From contig NC_014623.1 in assembly GCF_000165485.1 (NCBI RefSeq), forward strand, positions 1,259,501-1,323,500: DNA of 64,000 nucleotides, read 5' to 3'. This stretch comes from Stigmatella aurantiaca DW4/3-1 (lineage in GTDB: Bacteria > Myxococcota > Myxococcia > Myxococcales > Myxococcaceae). The translations under genes were made by a program, and so were the position numbers. The notes beneath the pieces were generated by a model. That model made no database searches and had not been told where the DNA came from. It was given only the letters and a program-made list of their open reading frames with translations. This document shows positions 1-10,178 of this stretch, in pieces; positions within the stretch are counted from its first letter, which is position 1, and each line of letters opens with the position of its first letter.

Positions 1-1
1 G

Positions 2-1675
<1,674 letters not shown>

Positions 1676-1700
1676 CGCTCCGGAAGCGGGAGGCGCGCGC

Positions 1701-2219
1701 TCAGGGCTTCTTGGCGGTGTCCGCCTCGGTGGCTTCCGCCATGCTCTGAAGCAGCAGCAAGGCGGTGCGTGCGCGCTGGGTGGTCTCGTGCTTGGCCTCG
1801 GGGTCCAGTTGCAGGGCCTTCTGGATATCGGTGAGCGCCTCGGCGACCTTGCCCTCGCGCAGGAGCAGCTCGCTGCGGCCGCCCAAGGCGTCCACGTTGG
1901 CGAGGTTGAGCTGGAGGGCCCGGTTGTACTCTTCCAGCCCTTCCTGGAAGCGCTCCGCCTGGACGTAGGCGGCAGCCAGATGGCAATGGAAGACACTGTC
2001 ATACGGCGCTGCGGCGGTCAGTCCCTTGAGGATGTCGATCGCGGACTGGGCGTGGCCCCGCACCATGAGGTCATACCCCCGGGTGGCCAGCGCATACAGC
2101 TGATCCTGGGAGAGCCCCAGGAACTGAGCGGGGGTGATTTCCCCCGCGATGAGCCGTTGGCTCATCCCGGAGTTCTGAGGCAAGGAGGAGGCAGAGGAAG
2201 GCTGTGGATTCGCGTTCAC
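1701..2219 (-). CDS. SycD/LcrH-type TPR chaperone-like protein
   Basis: This 172-residue protein carries three tandem TPR-like helical pairs (about residues 40-150) preceded by GEITPAQFLGLSQDQLYALA. That arrangement, including the APYDSVFHCHLAAAYVQ stretch, is typical of the class II type III secretion chaperones SycD/LcrH/CesD, which hold translocator proteins in the cytoplasm before secretion. A GTG at 2219 was chosen as start because an AGG lies 6 nt upstream; the in-frame ATG at 2165 lacks a ribosome site. It follows the DUF1521 gene by 55 bp on the same strand, so the two probably form a transcription unit. A generic TPR protein is the alternative reading. Confidence 0.7.
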   Translation of the reverse strand: MNANPQPSSASSLPQNSGMSQRLIAGEITPAQFLGLSQDQLYALATRGYDLMVRGHAQSAIDILKGLTAAAPYDSVFHCHLAAAYVQAERFQEGLEEYNRALQLNLANVDALGGRSELLLREGKVAEALTDIQKALQLDPEAKHETTQRARTALLLLQSMAEATEADTAKKP

Positions 2220-2274
2220 GGAGTACCTGCTGGAAGTCAGAGGGAGAACAGGGCAGCGGCTTCAGGGCAATCCG

Positions 2275-3399
2275 TCACGCCATCATGTTGCCACGGAAGG
2301 ACTGGATGCTGCGGTTGAGCGACTCCATGCGCGAGAACATGTCGAACATCCGGCCGATGTCCTCGAACCCGCGGCCCAGGTGCTCCTGGCGGCGGTTGAG
2401 CCAGTTCCCATGCCCCCCGGGTGCGCAGTGAGGGTCATTGCCGCAGCGCTGCGAGAGGGAATCGTTGAGTGACGCCATGCCCGAGAACAGCGAGGCCATG
2501 CTGTTGAACAGCTGGCTCATCTGCTGGAGGTAATGGTTCTGTGAATTCGGGGAATGTCCCCCCCATGGCCCATGGGGCCGATGCCCTCCCACGCCATGGG
2601 GGGAGTGATGCGGGCCCTGTTGGCCCGGCGGCAGCTTATTGCCCAGCTTGAAGGTCTCACCCAGGTTGTTGCTGCCGATGATCTCCCGGCCCTGGAAGGA
2701 CCAGTCGTCGGTTTCCTGGCCCATGACGAACACGTCATTGTTGCCGAAGCTGTTGACGTGCTGGTAGCCGTCCGCCGTGACCGGGCCAACCTTGCCCTTG
2801 CCCTTGTCGACGTCCGTGACCTGGACCCGGTCATTGCCGGAGATGATCTCCAGGCCGCCGGTGACCGTGGCTCCTGCATCTCCCCAGGGGACGGTGTTGA
2901 CGTTGATGCGCGTGCCATCGCCCAGCACGAAGGTGCTGTCCCGCTTGAAGTCCCACGTCCCGCCATCCCCCTCAGCCACGTGGGGATCTCCCCAGACGCG
3001 TGTGCTCTTGCCGTCGGGGCCGGTGATTTGCCACTCATACTGGCCGGTGGCCTGGATCTGGTAACCGCCCGGGGTGGTGATGATGCCGTTCGCGTCTGTC
3101 TTCAAATTGCCCGGCGGGTGGCACGAGTCGCCGCGAGACGGAGGCGCCGGATGGCAGTGCGAGGGTTTGCTGTGTCCACCGCCATGAGGCCCTCCTGGGT
3201 GCTTCTGGAAGTTGTCTCCCTTCAGCAGCTTCTGGAGTTGGGACATCTGCGTCTTCAGGGCGGAGAGGGTGGTTTTCACCATCTGCGCTTCGTGTCTGCT
3301 CAGCCCACGCTGCTGCAATCCTCCGAACCGGCTCAACTGATGTGTTTGGTTCGAACCAAAGGTATGCATCATGCTCGCCGGCTTCGTGGGAACGGTCAT
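2275..3399 (-). CDS. DUF1521 (metal ion-inducible autocleavage domain) protein, probable secreted effector
   Basis: This 374-residue protein has a Met/Gln-rich N-terminus, a His/Pro/Gly-rich linker (residues 64-98), a DUF1521 domain (about 105-245) and a helical Met/Ser-rich tail. The domain contains TPGGYQI, ITGPDGKSTRVWGDPHV and GTWDF; GDPH is at 137-140. In the rhizobial type III effector NopE1 the same domain cleaves itself at a GD-PH site when calcium binds. No Sec signal is visible, which fits export by another route. The ATG at 3399 was chosen (AAGGA 10 nt upstream); the frame is open further upstream, but that stretch has non-coding composition. It is followed by the SycD-like chaperone gene. 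Confidence 0.8.
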   Translation of the reverse strand: MTVPTKPASMMHTFGSNQTHQLSRFGGLQQRGLSRHEAQMVKTTLSALKTQMSQLQKLLKGDNFQKHPGGPHGGGHSKPSHCHPAPPSRGDSCHPPGNLKTDANGIITTPGGYQIQATGQYEWQITGPDGKSTRVWGDPHVAEGDGGTWDFKRDSTFVLGDGTRINVNTVPWGDAGATVTGGLEIISGNDRVQVTDVDKGKGKVGPVTADGYQHVNSFGNNDVFVMGQETDDWSFQGREIIGSNNLGETFKLGNKLPPGQQGPHHSPHGVGGHRPHGPWGGHSPNSQNHYLQQMSQLFNSMASLFSGMASLNDSLSQRCGNDPHCAPGGHGNWLNRRQEHLGRGFEDIGRMFDMFSRMESLNRSIQSFRGNMMA

Positions 3400-3425
3400 G
3401 CGGTATCCATCCTTTGACTGAGAGC

Positions 3426-3440
3426 ACCTCGTTACGAGGT
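3426..3440. promoter_or_regulatory. 15-bp perfect palindrome upstream of the DUF1521 gene
   Basis: ACCTCGT-T-ACGAGGT has two perfect 7-bp arms around one base and ends 26 bp before the DUF1521 start codon. It could be an operator or a 5'-leader hairpin. The rest of the leader (3441-3652) is unusually AT-rich for this genome, as expected of a promoter region, but no clear sigma54 or sigma70 box stands out. Confidence 0.4.
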
Positions 3441-3652
3441 AGAGGCACGCAGCGGATGGGCTATGCGGAGGTTTTTCCCAAATCCCCAAAAAAGGATGAG
3501 CCTTCCGCCAAAGCAACCCATGCACACATTTCCCTTCCGTGCGCATGCAAGAGAATGCATGAGAGTCCAGAGGATGGTGTTTTTGTGGTTTGATTTGTTT
3601 GGAAGGAGGAGCCGCTTTTCCAGGGATGGCTCCCAGGCAAAGTGAGCAAGGG

Positions 3653-4166
3653 TCAGGCGGCGGGGGCGAACGGCGGCTTGCGCAACTCAGGCTTGCCCCC
3701 CGCGATGCGCAGGCCAAGCCCCTCGGCGGCCAACATCTCGTGTGGGAAGCCGAGCGGAACCGCGCTGACCGCGTCGAGCCGGGCGGCCTGTTCCTCCGAC
3801 AGCGTCACCGTGCTCGCGGCGAGATTGGCGTCAAGCTGGGCGAGAGAGCCCGCCATAGTGAATCTTGCCGGCTCGGACGAGATCATCGAAGCCCCGGGCG
3901 ATCTCTTCCAAGGGCGTGAGCCCGTCGGCGAAGTGCACCCAGTACAGATCGATGTGGTCGGTCTTCAACCGCTTCAGGCTGGCTTCGACGGAGCTCATCA
4001 TCGCCTTGCGGCTGTTGCCCGTTCGCGAGGCGCCCGCGTGGGGGTGGGCGCCCGCCGTGAACTTGGTCGAGATGACGAAGTTGTCGCGGTCGCTTTGGAT
4101 GAAGCTGCCCAGCAGCTCCTCGGCATGATTGAGGGTGTATATGATGGCCATCATGCGTGATGTCAA
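3653..4166 (-). pseudogene. aldo/keto reductase remnant (N-terminus and centre deleted)
   Basis: The first frame (4166 to 3831) encodes the AKR segment YTLNHAEELLGSFIQ, FVISTKFT, ASLKRLKTDHIDLYWVH and LVRAGKIHYGGLS, then stops. A second frame (to 3653) resumes with the family C-terminus, GSLAQLDANLAASTVTLSEEQ and LDAVSAVPLGFPHEM. About 45-50 N-terminal residues, including the Tyr/Asp catalytic region, and roughly 100 or more central residues that hold NADP-binding strands are missing. The join is out of frame within the sequence GGCTCTC. Neither fragment can encode a working enzyme. Confidence 0.85.
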
Positions 4167-4227
4167 GCGCGGGTGAAGCGCCGGCGGTGGCGGGCGGGCC
4201 GCTGGGCCGCCGCGCCCCAGGGGCTGC

Positions 4228-6612
4228 TCAAGGCGTGGGAGGGGCCTGGAGCTTCTGCGCTTCGTATTCCTTCAGGCTCCGCCGGATGGGGTCGGCGAGG
4301 GGGTGCTGGGGCGCGAGTTTCAAAAAGGTCTGGTAGTGCCGGGTGGCCTTCTCCACCCGGCCCGGAATCGCGGCGTAGGTGGCGCCCGCGAGCAGGTGGC
4401 AGTCCGCATCCGACGGCTCCAGGGAGACGCACCGCGCGGCCAGGATCGCGGCCCGGTCGTACTTGCGTTCGGCGAAGTACTGCATGGCTTCGTCGAAGAC
4501 GCGCCGGGCCTCGCCCCCCTTCTGGGGGGTCACCAGGTTGTAGGGCGAGGGGCTGGGCCAGGCCGGGCCTCCGCTCGTGCGGGTGATGCGGATCTGCAAC
4601 TCTCCCTGGTTGTCCGAGGGATCGTCGTCGATGAACCCACACAGGAGGTTGGTGGCCCCGGAGACCTGGAGGGCGGTGCCTTCGCGGAAGAGGAATTGCT
4701 GCTCCCGGGAAGAGGCGCCTGCGAGCGCTCCCTCGGAGGGGCCTCCGTTCACGGGCAGCCGCGCGCACGCGAGGCTCTCCAGCGGGCCGGCCGGTTCACC
4801 CCGGGTGTACGCCCCCCGTCCCATGGGCACCAGCAGCAGCCGGTACGAGGAGGCCGCATCCAGGTTCTTGAGCTCGAACGCCCGTTCCGTGCTGGCGGCC
4901 GTGCCTGGCGGCAGGGTGAGACGCTGCCGCTCCTTGCGCTGGACGTTCTCCACCAGCACCACGCGGGCAGGTGCCTCGGGGGGGAGCGGCTTCAACGCGA
5001 AGACCTTGAGCGCGGTGGCGCCCTTCACCTGAATCGGCTTCTGGGAGAGCACGCCCACCCCGTCCTTCGCGCGCAGCGCCGGCCCCGCGAGCCAGAAGAA
5101 CAGGGGCGGGCTGTCCCGGGGGGGCTCGGGCTCGGAGACGCGGTAGGTGGCGCCCGCCTCCAGGTCCATCGCCTCCGGGACGGACTGGGGGTCGATGACA
5201 TCGTTCCGCGCATCGAGCCGGATGGCCTCGACAGGGTAGGAGGCGGAGGCTCGCGCGGGAGCGGGCTCCGCCTCGGGCGGGGCCACGGCGCTGGGCGGTT
5301 CGGCGGGTGGCTCGGGGGAGACGGGCGCCTCCACGGGCGGTGAGGGGTCCCCGGAGGGCTGGACGGCGGGGGGCGGGGAAGGGGGGGACGTGTGGGCCGC
5401 CACCCGCGGCTTGGGCGGCTCGGGGGCGTCCTTCGCGGCCCTTTCTGCCGGGGGCTTCATCCAGAGGAGGGCGGCGAGCATGGCCCCCAGGAGCGTCACG
5501 CCCACGCCCGCCGCCAGGAACACGGGCAAGCGCGACGGAGCGGGAGGCAGCGGCGCGATGGACTCGGACGAGGGAGGCGGGGTCGCGAAGAAGGGAGACG
5601 TGGGCATTTCGCCCCGCCACGCGGACAGCTGCTCCTGGAAGGAGCGGGGGATCTGGACCTTGTGGCCCTGTTTCTTCAGATCCTGGCGGAACAGCTCCTG
5701 GACGAAGTGCGAGAGGCTCAACCCCGAGAAGCGGGGGGTGGACGAGTAGAGGTGCTCCGAGAGCGCTTCCGCGAAGGCATTGCTGGACTCGTACCGGTCC
5801 TGCCGATTCACCGCCAAGGCCCGCATGATGAGGGCGTCCAGCGCGGGGGCGATGTCCGGTTTCACCTCCGAGGGGCGCGGGAAGTCGCCCTTTCCGAGCT
5901 TGGGGACCACCACGTACGGCGGCCCCTCCAGGGGCATCCGGCCGCACAGCATCTCGTAGAGCACGACGCCGGTGGCCCACACATCCGTCAGGGGTGTCAC
6001 CTCCTCGCCTCGGGCCTGCTCCGGGGAGAAGAAGAGGTACTTGCCCTTCACCACGCCGGGTTCCGTCGTGAAGCCGCGCAGCTCACGTGCCTTGGCGATG
6101 CCGAAGTCGACGATCTTGACCTGGCCCTCGTAGCTGATGAGCACGTTGTCCGGGGAGATGTCCCGGTGGACGAGCCCCAGGGGACGGCCCTGGGCGTCCG
6201 TGCGGGTGTGGGCGTAGTGCAGGCCCCGGCAGATCTCCAGGGCGATGAAGAGGGCGATGGGGGCGGGGATGGCCGACAGGCCCGAGCGGAGCGCGCGCTT
6301 GATGACGCGATGCAGAGGCTGGCCATCCACGAACTCCATGGCCAGGAAGTACTCCTCGCCCACCCGGCCGAAGTCGTAGACCTGCGCGATGTTGCCGTGA
6401 GACAGCGTGGCGGAGATGCGCGCCTCGCTGATGAACATGTTGATAAAACCCGGATCCGTGGCGAACTCCGGGAGGACCTTCTTGATGAGCACGGGCTTGG
6501 TGACACCTGCCTCGCCCAAGAGCCGGGCGCGGTAGACCTCGGCCATGCCGCCGCGCCCGAGTTGAGACACCAGCTCGTAGCGGCCAAAGGGCTCATCCAA
6601 AGAGGGAGACAT
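4228..6612 (-). CDS. transmembrane Hanks-type Ser/Thr protein kinase with TPR tail
   Basis: This 794-residue protein has an N-terminal kinase domain: glycine loop LGRGGMAEVY (18-27), Lys44 region VLIKKV, HRDISPDN (149-156), DFG (169-171), and FFSPEQARG as the activation/APE segment. A Pro-rich juxtamembrane stretch is followed by one membrane helix (around 365-387), a Pro/Glu/Ala-rich linker and an extracytoplasmic region ending in TPR-like repeats (AMQYFAERKYDRAAILAARC onward). The layout is common in myxobacteria, where such kinases relay envelope signals. It is monocistronic: 157 bp separate it from mrpG and 61 bp from the AKR remnant. The ligand is unknown. Confidence 0.92.
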   Translation of the reverse strand: MSPSLDEPFGRYELVSQLGRGGMAEVYRARLLGEAGVTKPVLIKKVLPEFATDPGFINMFISEARISATLSHGNIAQVYDFGRVGEEYFLAMEFVDGQPLHRVIKRALRSGLSAIPAPIALFIALEICRGLHYAHTRTDAQGRPLGLVHRDISPDNVLISYEGQVKIVDFGIAKARELRGFTTEPGVVKGKYLFFSPEQARGEEVTPLTDVWATGVVLYEMLCGRMPLEGPPYVVVPKLGKGDFPRPSEVKPDIAPALDALIMRALAVNRQDRYESSNAFAEALSEHLYSSTPRFSGLSLSHFVQELFRQDLKKQGHKVQIPRSFQEQLSAWRGEMPTSPFFATPPPSSESIAPLPPAPSRLPVFLAAGVGVTLLGAMLAALLWMKPPAERAAKDAPEPPKPRVAAHTSPPSPPPAVQPSGDPSPPVEAPVSPEPPAEPPSAVAPPEAEPAPARASASYPVEAIRLDARNDVIDPQSVPEAMDLEAGATYRVSEPEPPRDSPPLFFWLAGPALRAKDGVGVLSQKPIQVKGATALKVFALKPLPPEAPARVVLVENVQRKERQRLTLPPGTAASTERAFELKNLDAASSYRLLLVPMGRGAYTRGEPAGPLESLACARLPVNGGPSEGALAGASSREQQFLFREGTALQVSGATNLLCGFIDDDPSDNQGELQIRITRTSGGPAWPSPSPYNLVTPQKGGEARRVFDEAMQYFAERKYDRAAILAARCVSLEPSDADCHLLAGATYAAIPGRVEKATRHYQTFLKLAPQHPLADPIRRSLKEYEAQKLQAPPTP

Positions 6613-6769
6613 GCGGGAGACATCCTACTCGTGCGATGCCCAGTGTCACAGAGGTGTCTCCGCACCCCCGGAGCCTTCCTTCACGGTGTCTCCCGGTTCA
6701 TGAGACATCCTGTGAGGCCCCTCACGAAATCCCCGTGGGAGCCAGCTCGGGAAAAGAGGGGGGCCGAGG

Positions 6770-7141
6770 CTACTTGCCGTCGAGCAGCGGCCCCGCGCGG
6801 GAGTGGGGTGTCTTGGATTTGTATTTCTCGGCCAGGTCATTCTCGCGGGTCTTCTCCCACAGCGGCACGCCGATGTGGAACGCGGCCCGGGCAATGAGCA
6901 GCGTGGCCACCGGCGTGATGGCGAAGAGGAAGAGGACGGTCAGCAGCACGTGGGTCACGACGCTCAGGCTCCCCATGTCCACCGCCGCCGCGCAGAGCAG
7001 TCCGCCGACGCCCACGGTGGCGGCCTTGGCCGTGGCCTGCAAGCGCAGGAAGAGGTCCGGCAGCCGCACCATCCCCAGCCCCGCGAGCAACATCGCCAGC
7101 GTGCCCACCACCAGAAAGACCGCGGTGATGATTTCCCTCAT
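6770..7141 (-). CDS. mrpG: Mrp Na+/H+ antiporter subunit G
   Basis: This 123-residue membrane protein with three predicted helices matches MnhG/MrpG (GMVRLPDLFLRLQATAKAATVGVGG). It is a small subunit of the multi-component monovalent cation/proton antiporter in the inner membrane. The ATG at 7141 overlaps the mrpF stop by 4 nt. It is the last gene of the operon. The hydrophilic C-terminal extension (about residues 97-123) is longer than in many relatives. Confidence 0.93.
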   Translation of the reverse strand: MREIITAVFLVVGTLAMLLAGLGMVRLPDLFLRLQATAKAATVGVGGLLCAAAVDMGSLSVVTHVLLTVLFLFAITPVATLLIARAAFHIGVPLWEKTRENDLAEKYKSKTPHSRAGPLLDGK

Positions 7142-7419
7142 GGTTCTCCCTTCCCGCTGTGAAAGAGGTAGCGGGAGATCGCGATGGTTCCCAGGGAGCT
7201 GATGATGGCCAGCACCAGCGCCACGTTCAGCAGCCCCGGCTCCCGGGTGAGCACTGCGTACACGGCGATGCTTCCCACCAGTTGCAGGGAGATCAGGTCC
7301 AGCGCCACCACCCGGTCCGGCAGCGTGGGCCCGAGGATCAACCGGCACAGCGTGAGCAAGGACGAGACGCCCAGCGCCGTCAGCACGCCGTGCAAGAGCC
7401 CTTCGAACCAGCCGCTCAT
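7138..7419 (-). CDS. mrpF: Mrp Na+/H+ antiporter subunit F
   Basis: This 93-residue protein has three hydrophobic helices and the family signature LILGPTLPDRVVALDLIS. MrpF is required for assembly of the Mrp complex. The start overlaps the mrpE stop (ATGA) and the stop overlaps the mrpG start, so translation is probably coupled. Confidence 0.94.
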   Translation of the reverse strand: MSGWFEGLLHGVLTALGVSSLLTLCRLILGPTLPDRVVALDLISLQLVGSIAVYAVLTREPGLLNVALVLAIISSLGTIAISRYLFHSGKGEP

Positions 7420-7889
7420 CGCAGCACCCGTAGCAGGGGCCGTTCCACGTTCTCCCGCATGTTCCGGATGAACTCCTCCCGGGTCGTGGTGAACATGTTG
7501 TGCACGTACAGCACTTTGCCGTCCTCCGAGAGTTCCAGCCCCAGGGAGCCTGGGGTGAAGTTGATGATGAGCAAGAGCAGCGTCACCTCCAGATCCGTGC
7601 GCGCCTCGGTCTCGAACGCGTAGATGGCGGGTTGGCTCTTGATGCCCGGGGTGGCGATCTCCCGGGCGAGGCGCCAGTTGGTCGAGAGCACCTCCCGGAG
7701 GAAGAGCCCCAGCAGCTTCAGGATGTCCACCAGCTTGCGCGCATAGGGCGAAGCCCCTGGTTCCGGGGTGACGAATGACAGCAGGAGCAGGCCCAGCACG
7801 AAGCCGATGGCCAGGTTGCCCAGGCTCATGTCGTCCTGGACCGCGGCCCACAGGAACGCCAGCACCAGGTTCCACAGGAAGGAACTCAT
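7416..7889 (-). CDS. mrpE: Mrp Na+/H+ antiporter subunit E
   Basis: This 157-residue protein has two or three N-terminal membrane segments (WNLVLAFLWAAV, LAIGFVLGLLLL) followed by a soluble domain with INFTPGSLGLEL and the C-terminal VHNMFTT, diagnostic of MrpE/MnhE. It overlaps mrpD and mrpF by 4 nt each. Confidence 0.94.
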   Translation of the reverse strand: MSSFLWNLVLAFLWAAVQDDMSLGNLAIGFVLGLLLLSFVTPEPGASPYARKLVDILKLLGLFLREVLSTNWRLAREIATPGIKSQPAIYAFETEARTDLEVTLLLLIINFTPGSLGLELSEDGKVLYVHNMFTTTREEFIRNMRENVERPLLRVLR

Positions 7890-9370
7890 GTGTCACCGCC
7901 CAGCACCGCGTGAATGTACGTGTCCCGGTCCAGGAGTTGGCCCGCCGCCGCGTCGGAGAGCACGAACAGGGGCCGTGCGCCCAGCCCCAGCCCCACCATC
8001 AGCAGCGCCAGCACCACGCATGGTCCCAGCATGGCCGCCGGTCCGGAAGGGCCCTGGGCTTCCTGGGGAGGCGTCTTCCAGAACACCTCCCGCCACACCT
8101 TGATCAGGATGTAGAGCGTGAGCAGCCCCACCGCCGCCCCCACCCCGGCAACGCCCCACATCTCCGCCCGGAGCGCCGCGCGCAGCAGCGCCATCTTGGC
8201 GAAGAAGCCCGAGAACGGGGGCATGCCCGCCAGGGACAGCGCGGGCACCAGGAAGAGCAGCCCCAGCAGCGGATGTGTCCGGGACAGCCCCCCCATCTTT
8301 CCCAGGTGGTGGGTGCCCGTCACCCGCTCGAGGGCGCCGGTGACGAAGAAGAGCGCCGATTTGGCGCAGACGTAGTGCACCCAGTAGGCGATGGCCGCCG
8401 CCAGCGCCGCCCGGGTGGACAGGCCCAGCCCCGCCAGCAGGTAGCCCACCTGGCTGATGATCTCGAAGGAGAGCAGCCGGCGGAGGTCGTACTGCACCAC
8501 CGCCCCCGTGACCCCCACCAGCATGCTGAGCACCGCCATCCCCAGAATCACCGGTTGGGTCAGCCCCGGGTCCCCCGAGAAGAGCAGGGGGAAGGTCCGG
8601 AACAGCGCGTAGACGCCCACCTTGGTGAGCAGCGCGGAGAACAGCGCCGTCACCACCACCGGGGGCGTGTGGTACGAGGCCGGCAGCCAGAAGGAGAACG
8701 GGAAGGCGGCGGCCTTCAGCCCGAAGACGGCCAGGAGCAGCATGGCCGCCGCCGTGGCGAGCGGCGGTTGCTTCGTGCCGGGGAGCCGCATCGCCAGGTC
8801 CGCCAGGTTCAGCGAGCCTCCCACGGCGTAGAGCAGGGCCAGGGCGATGAGGAAGAGGGCCGAGCCCAGCAGGCTGAGCGTCATGTACTTCAGGCACGCC
8901 TCCAGCCGCTCCCGCTCCGCCTCCAGCGCCAGCAGGACGAAGGAGGCGACGAGCATCAGCTCGAACCAGACGAAGAGGTTGAAGAGGTCCGCGGTGAGAA
9001 AGCTGCCGCATACCCCGGCGAGCATCACCAGCACGAGCGGGTAGTGCGCCCCGGCCTCTTGCCGCTCCTCCAGCGAGCCCGCCGAGTACACCACGCACAA
9101 GAGCCCCATGGTCCCCGACAGCAGCACCATCATCGCGCTGAGCAGGTCCGCGGCCAGGGTGATGCCCACGGGTGCCTCCCAGCCTCCCACCCGAAGCACC
9201 TGAACGCCTTCGCGCCACACCGTGTGCAGCAGCCCCGCGGCCACGGCGGTCAGCGCGGCCGTGGCCGCCAGGGCCAGGGCCCGCCGGGGGCCGGCGCGCG
9301 AGGGCAGCAGCAATCCGATCGCGGCCGCGGCCAGGGGAATGAGCACGGGAAGAATGAGGACGTTCTTCAT
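7886..9370 (-). CDS. mrpD: Mrp Na+/H+ antiporter subunit D
   Basis: This 494-residue polytopic protein with about 14 predicted helices belongs to the proton-translocating NuoN/MrpD family. Visible landmarks are FVWFELMLVASFVLLALE (conserved Glu in helix 5), FPFSFWLPASYHTPPVV (helix 7/8 Lys/Pro region) and VHYVCAKSALFFVTGALER. MrpD works with MrpA in proton and sodium exchange. ATGA overlaps link it to mrpC and mrpE. Confidence 0.95.
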   Translation of the reverse strand: MKNVLILPVLIPLAAAAIGLLLPSRAGPRRALALAATAALTAVAAGLLHTVWREGVQVLRVGGWEAPVGITLAADLLSAMMVLLSGTMGLLCVVYSAGSLEERQEAGAHYPLVLVMLAGVCGSFLTADLFNLFVWFELMLVASFVLLALEAERERLEACLKYMTLSLLGSALFLIALALLYAVGGSLNLADLAMRLPGTKQPPLATAAAMLLLAVFGLKAAAFPFSFWLPASYHTPPVVVTALFSALLTKVGVYALFRTFPLLFSGDPGLTQPVILGMAVLSMLVGVTGAVVQYDLRRLLSFEIISQVGYLLAGLGLSTRAALAAAIAYWVHYVCAKSALFFVTGALERVTGTHHLGKMGGLSRTHPLLGLLFLVPALSLAGMPPFSGFFAKMALLRAALRAEMWGVAGVGAAVGLLTLYILIKVWREVFWKTPPQEAQGPSGPAAMLGPCVVLALLMVGLGLGARPLFVLSDAAAGQLLDRDTYIHAVLGGDT

Positions 9371-9732
9371 TCGCCGGGCGCGCTGGGAGGAGGCACTTCG
9401 GTGTTCAGGTGTTTCATCTCATCGCTGCCCACCGTGCGCTCGGCCAGGTGCACCAGCACCAGCAGCAGCGCGAGCATGCCGAAGTTGATGACGATGGCCG
9501 TGAGGATGAAAGACTGGGGAACCGGGTCCGCCAGCGGCCCCACCGGTGCCCCGCCTTTCGGCAGCAGGGGCGGAAGCGACCGCGTCACCTTGTTGGTGGT
9601 GAACAGGGCCAGGTTCGTGGCGCTGCCTAGCAGCACCAGCCCCAGCGCCAGCCGCACGGTGCTTCGGCGCAGCATGCTGTAGATGGCGGCCGCGTAGAGC
9701 ATCCCCACCACCAGGATGAGTCCCGTCTCCAT
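9367..9732 (-). CDS. mrpC: Mrp Na+/H+ antiporter subunit C (NuoK-like)
   Basis: This 121-residue protein with three helices is NuoK/MrpC-like (LGLVLLGSATNLALF; DPVPQSFILTAIVINFGMLAL). The ATG at 9732 lies inside the mrpB stop. The signature DPxPQALxLTAIVI is typical of MrpC. It forms part of the ion-translocating membrane arm. Confidence 0.95.
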   Translation of the reverse strand: METGLILVVGMLYAAAIYSMLRRSTVRLALGLVLLGSATNLALFTTNKVTRSLPPLLPKGGAPVGPLADPVPQSFILTAIVINFGMLALLLVLVHLAERTVGSDEMKHLNTEVPPPSAPGE

Positions 9733-10178
9733 CAGATGTCCTCCTTGTGGCCGCCCTCGGGCACCTCGCCCTCCTCGAGGGCGAAGATGAAGCCGAGGGT
9801 GGCGCCCACCACCACCAGGTACACGCCCACGTCGAAGAGCATCGGCGTGCCCAGCGAGAGCTCTCCTCCCCAGGGGAGGGGGAGCTTCGTCCATGCCGCG
9901 CGAAGGAAGGGCTTTCCGGTGGCCAGCGGCAGCGTGGCGCTGCCCAGCGCGACGAGTATCCCCAGCGCCATCAACCGCACGGGCGGCACCCGCACCAGCC
10001 GGCGCACCGTCTGCACGTCGTAGGCGATGAGGTAGAGGATGAGGGCCGCGGACGTCATCAGGCCTCCCACGAAGCCGCCCCCCGGCGCGTTGTGTCCGCG
10101 CACCAGCAGCACCAGGGACAACTGGAGCAGCACGGGCGTCATTTGCCGCGTCACCGTGCGCAACACCACCGAGTTCAT
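9732..10178 (-). CDS. mrpB: Mrp Na+/H+ antiporter subunit B
   Basis: This 148-residue membrane protein has the MnhB signature RGHNAPGGGFVGGLM near the N-terminus and FDVGVYLVVVGATLGFIFALEE near the C-terminus. The start codon overlaps the mrpA stop (ATGA), and the stop overlaps mrpC by one base. Confidence 0.95.
   Translation of the reverse strand: MNSVVLRTVTRQMTPVLLQLSLVLLVRGHNAPGGGFVGGLMTSAALILYLIAYDVQTVRRLVRVPPVRLMALGILVALGSATLPLATGKPFLRAAWTKLPLPWGGELSLGTPMLFDVGVYLVVVGATLGFIFALEEGEVPEGGHKEDI

Noticed and set aside
2517-3038. Second minus-strand frame within the DUF1521 gene
   Set aside because: Ser/Arg/Ala-rich out-of-phase translation of the DUF1521 coding sequence; no start signal or domain.
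3441-3652. Sigma54 promoter for the DUF1521 gene
   Set aside because: AT-rich leader inspected on the minus strand; no convincing GG-N10-GC element at proper spacing.
7775-9682. Long plus-strand frame over the mrp genes
   Set aside because: Gln/Arg/His-rich shadow of mrpC, mrpD and mrpE, which match their families along the full length.
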